Shown: in pieces, positions 60,601 through 64,000 of the stretch | How the letters are laid out: each line of letters starts with the position of its first letter | Numbering within the stretch: position 1 is the first letter of the stretch | From: Galbula dea | Lineage: Eukaryota > Chordata > Aves > Piciformes > Galbulidae | Direction of reading: 5' to 3' | Assembly (NCBI GenBank): GCA_013399015.1 | Contig: VWZX01002268.1 | Span: forward strand, 434,001-498,000 | DNA: 64,000 nt | Notes under the pieces: model-generated | Databases searched by the model: none | What the model saw: only the letters and a program-made list of their open reading frames with translations | What the model was told of the DNA's origin: nothing | Position numbers and translations under genes: made by a program

Positions 60601-63600
60601 GTAAGAGTTTAGTTTTACTGAGCTAGTTCATTTTTTTTTGCTCATAAAGGTCTTTAGAATTTAACCAGCAAAAGTAAGCTTTATCAAAGATTGATTAAAA
60701 GTATGAGAAGTATGACAAGACAGATTGAGGTTTGTATGCAGAAAGATTATTCCAGATGATATCTGGAAGATATGAGTCATCTCGCAAATGAAGCTTCTAT
60801 TAGAGATATATGTTGTATATTTCTTCATTTTAGTTCTTTAACTAAAATATAAATAACTTCATGGTCTGTTCTGGAGTTATCAACAGTCTCTGCTTTAGTA
60901 GTGAAAGGCAAAAAGTAAACTGGTGTATAATATGGGCCAAGTTCTCCAAAATGTTATCAGTTAAAGCTCTTATTGGATTCAATAATGTTTTTCTTTAAGC
61001 AGAAGGGGATAAATACAAGTTTACTTTTGCAATAGACTATGTACTATTATTATAGTAATCTTCAAAATACTGATTTGTAAAAATACAAAACACTGTTATT
61101 TTCTAAAATAATTTGACTATTGTCTTGTATCTTGATATAGCACTAACTGTTCAGATAAAGCACTAACAAACTCAAACTCATTTTTCATTTTCTTAAATCA
61201 CTTAATGCATCTTACGGGGTCAACATTCAGTCTCTGTGATATATCTATCTCTTTAAAATACACTATCCTGTCGTATCTACCCTTGCATATAGAAAGCAGA
61301 AGTGTGCTGCTTGGTAGTTCAAAGTCAGTCTAGAATTCCACAACATGTCAGACATCTGATCCCAATATACATTTATCCTACAGAGTAATGTTGACACTTT
61401 TGTAACTTCTTAAAAGGAGTATCCTATGCACATAATATTAAATCTAGGCATTTTTCTCTAAATTATATTAATCTTGTGATACAAACAAGACTACTTTTTA
61501 TGTTTTTTGAAGGGGCTGGCAGTTCAATAGCACATTCATGTCTTCTGTAGAAAGTAATTCAGAATGGTGACCCTTCTCTCTTATTTGTAAATTTTCTAAA
61601 CAAAAACCAGAGCTCTCTGCAGACCCATATAAGAAAGGCTGTGCATTTATTGGTCATACTGCAAGTATTTTAGGTAAAGAGACTACATTATACTCTCAAT
61701 TTGGTGTTATGCTATGATGCTTTATGCAACAATATACATTACACTTTGCAGACAGATGGAAAATCAAGTTAAATAATTATGAATGAGCTTAAATGAACAC
61801 AAACTTAAAATTACATCATTTGATCATATTCATGTAAGGATCTATTTCAGAAATGTGATCAGCTGGGGGGAGCCTGTGTCATCTTTTGCAAAATAAAATT
61901 TCTTCAAATATTACAAAAAGTGCTTATGATAATTGTATTCCTATCTGGTGTGCCTGAAATACTTAAAATGAAGCTAGGCCTAAGACAGACTTTCTAATTC
62001 AAGGACGGTTTTCCTCATTTTTACATAGTTTCAGGGGGAGCAAAAAACCAACAACAACAAAAACCCACAGGGAGAAAAGTAAGAAGCCATTTTTCCTTCC
62101 TTTTGTGCTTGTAATACAAAAGAAGCCTAGCTCTGGCAATTTGCAATATATAATTATGTGGTCCAGATTTGTGTTAGTGGGGTAGCGATTGGATGGGTAA
62201 TAACTTTATTTCTATGAAAATCCATCTGTTATGGAGCTACACCACCAGCTGTGGTTATGATCCAAGACTTCCCAAGACTTTTAATTGTTCTTTTGGAACT
62301 TGCTTCAGATAAGTACTTAAGAATCTGGGTAGCTATATGCACAAGTCCACACAAATTACTTCATTGGGATTATTGCTGAATTTGAGCGCTAGTCACTTAT
62401 GTTGGAAGAAAACCCCTAGACTAAACTAAATTAAATGAATGGTTTAATCATATCAAAGTAAAAATATATTTATTTATTTTGCAATAAAATCCTTTCATTT
62501 AAGGAAAAAAGAAATAGCCCTACATTTATTTTCCTAGTAAATGCGTTTTCCAAACCTCTGTAAACACGGACCACAGGATTATATAATGAAAATCATTAGA
62601 AACCCTTAATGTATTCAATTTCTGCAATATTCCCTTTCATGATCCTTCATTTAAACCACAGTGACAAATTTTAAAAAAACTTCCAAGGAAAAAGCAAATG
62701 TTTTCCTTTTCTTCTTCTCTGTAGATATCTTACAAAAATACACATTTCTTTTAAAATAAGTTCAATTTTTCCTATTACTTTCAAGCTGTTCTATATTTAC
62801 TTATTAAAGAAACTTCACTAAATGGTACTTCTTTCATCTACTTTCAAAATATCTAACTTTTTTTCTTTAAATTGCTGTTTGACAAAGCACAATGTTGATT
62901 ATGTGTTTCCCTTCCCTAAACTAGCACTTCCAAATATCCCCACAAATGGCAGGGCTTAATTTAAAATGGGTTAATATGGTCTTGTCAGTGAGCCATCCTG
63001 CTTGTCAAAGAGATAGGACTCTAAATATTTGTCTCTTCATACAGGAACTTGAAGGTAATTTGTGAAAATTGCCAACTATTCAAAACATAAATCCAAATGT
63101 CATTACCCTCCATTCCATGTAACTTGCAAAGTTTAACTAGAGTTGTATTTTGATTCCTCAGTGGCTTGAACAAAATTCAAGGAACTACTTAGAAAGTAAA
63201 ACAACAAAAAAATACTTTAGAAATAGGCATTAAATTAGCTTTTGCTTTTCTGTCCAAGGAAATGTAAAGGAATGCTTCATGTAAAGTATGGTTATAATCA
63301 GTATATATTAAAATCCAAGGAGAATTTTTTTCTGCTGCCATTTATAAATCATTTGAAATAGGTTTCGGAAAACATATTTAGGAAACATAGTACCGTTTTT
63401 GAAGGGAAGAGAAAAAGAAGACAGACATTAAATAATGTTCTTTCTCATTATTAGATTAACAGGAGCTCTAAGTAGTATATATGAAAAAGGTACTTGCTTT
63501 CTTTTCAAAGTCACAAAACCTGAACAAAAAGGGCAGGATTTGTACTTGTATTTCTCACTTATGAGTAGTCAAACACAGTAGATGCTGGTCAACAATAGCT

Positions 63601-64000
63601 GTAAGATTATTAAAGAAATATATGTTAAACTTCCAAAATTTTCAACAGATTTCTAATAATGTAGTCATAATAGTCATCTTATAGCTACTTCCAATATATT
63701 ACAAAAAGACTAGATCTCTGCTTGAAATAGTGTAGCTCATTATGGGTGATTAATAGAGTCATTACAGCTCATACATGAAGGCTGACATTTGAAATCTCAT
63801 TGCTGTGTCATTTTTAAGGAAAGAAATTATTCTTGTAATTTCTCAATGTGTTTATCATTGTATCTCTGAGTCACTTACCCATACCAATTCCTTCCTCTCT
63901 GCTTTCTAAAGGTCCTGTTCAGTATTACTTTTGATTTAGCTCCTTCAGAGTATGCTGTAGAGCCATAATTATAAAGCAGGAACTGACTCCTTTCGAAACA
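60601..64000. other. unique AT-rich DNA, no gene seen
   Basis: No recognised gene, RNA or transposon to the end of the window. A short AAC-rich run lies at about 62046-62063. Confidence 0.5.

Noticed and set aside
1..64000. tRNA, rRNA, CRISPR array or bacterial-type operon
   Set aside because: No cloverleaf-like A/B box set, regular spaced repeats or closely packed open frames were noticed; the sequence is eukaryotic repeat-rich DNA. A covariance-model scan was not possible here.

Overview
The window looks like gene-poor, AT-rich intergenic or deep intronic DNA from a bird. The case for a bird rests on its repeats. At least eleven CR1 non-LTR retrotransposon fragments lie on both strands, most ending in the (ATTCTATG)n-type 3' terminus typical of CR1. 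There are also LTR pieces of an avian endogenous-retrovirus type. No operon, ribosomal RNA, tRNA, CRISPR array or complete protein-coding gene is visible. Nearly all open frames are short chance frames or pieces of decayed transposons. The exact species cannot be read from the sequence.

Layout. 1-1.1 kb: unique AT-rich DNA. 1.1-1.7 kb: a CR1 fragment (+) with an intact FADD reverse-transcriptase motif and the window's only ambiguous base (1560). About 3.4-3.7 and 7.1-8.0 kb: two same-orientation copies of one avian LTR-type repeat. 10.3-10.5 kb: a CR1 endonuclease-region fragment. 13.5-14.2 kb: a CR1 (-) that keeps about 235 open codons but lacks its 3' tail. 15.2-15.4 kb: a CR1 with a large internal deletion. 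20.2-21.1 kb: two CR1 copies abutting head to tail. 22.3-23.1 and 25.0-25.5 kb: CR1 (-). 28.44-29.02 kb: a complete solo LTR with a 5-bp target duplication (ATAGC). 34.82-35.48 kb: a second, unrelated solo LTR (-) with target duplication ACAGT. 41.6-42.3 kb: CR1 (+). 45.1-45.4 kb: CR1 (-). 52.75-53.19 kb: a heavily decayed reverse transcriptase that is not CR1-like. 54.98-55.69 kb: a polyadenylated, frame-broken gene copy (-), best read as a processed pseudogene. 56.6-56.9 kb: an old CR1-like reverse-transcriptase fragment. 60.3-60.5 kb: a CR1 3' end (-). The rest is unique AT-rich sequence with small tandem duplications and simple repeats.

Three short stretches (12.1, 49.5 and 60.5 kb) have good acceptor and donor splice sites with exactly one open frame between them. 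They could be small exons of a large gene on the + strand, but their phases do not join directly and chance pseudo-exons are common, so they are given low confidence.

There is no sign of a multi-gene biological system. The observations most worth following are the processed pseudogene (rare in birds, because CR1 machinery does not prime on poly-A), the non-CR1 fossil reverse transcriptase, the two solo LTRs with intact promoter elements and long palindromes, and the 49.5-kb exon candidate.
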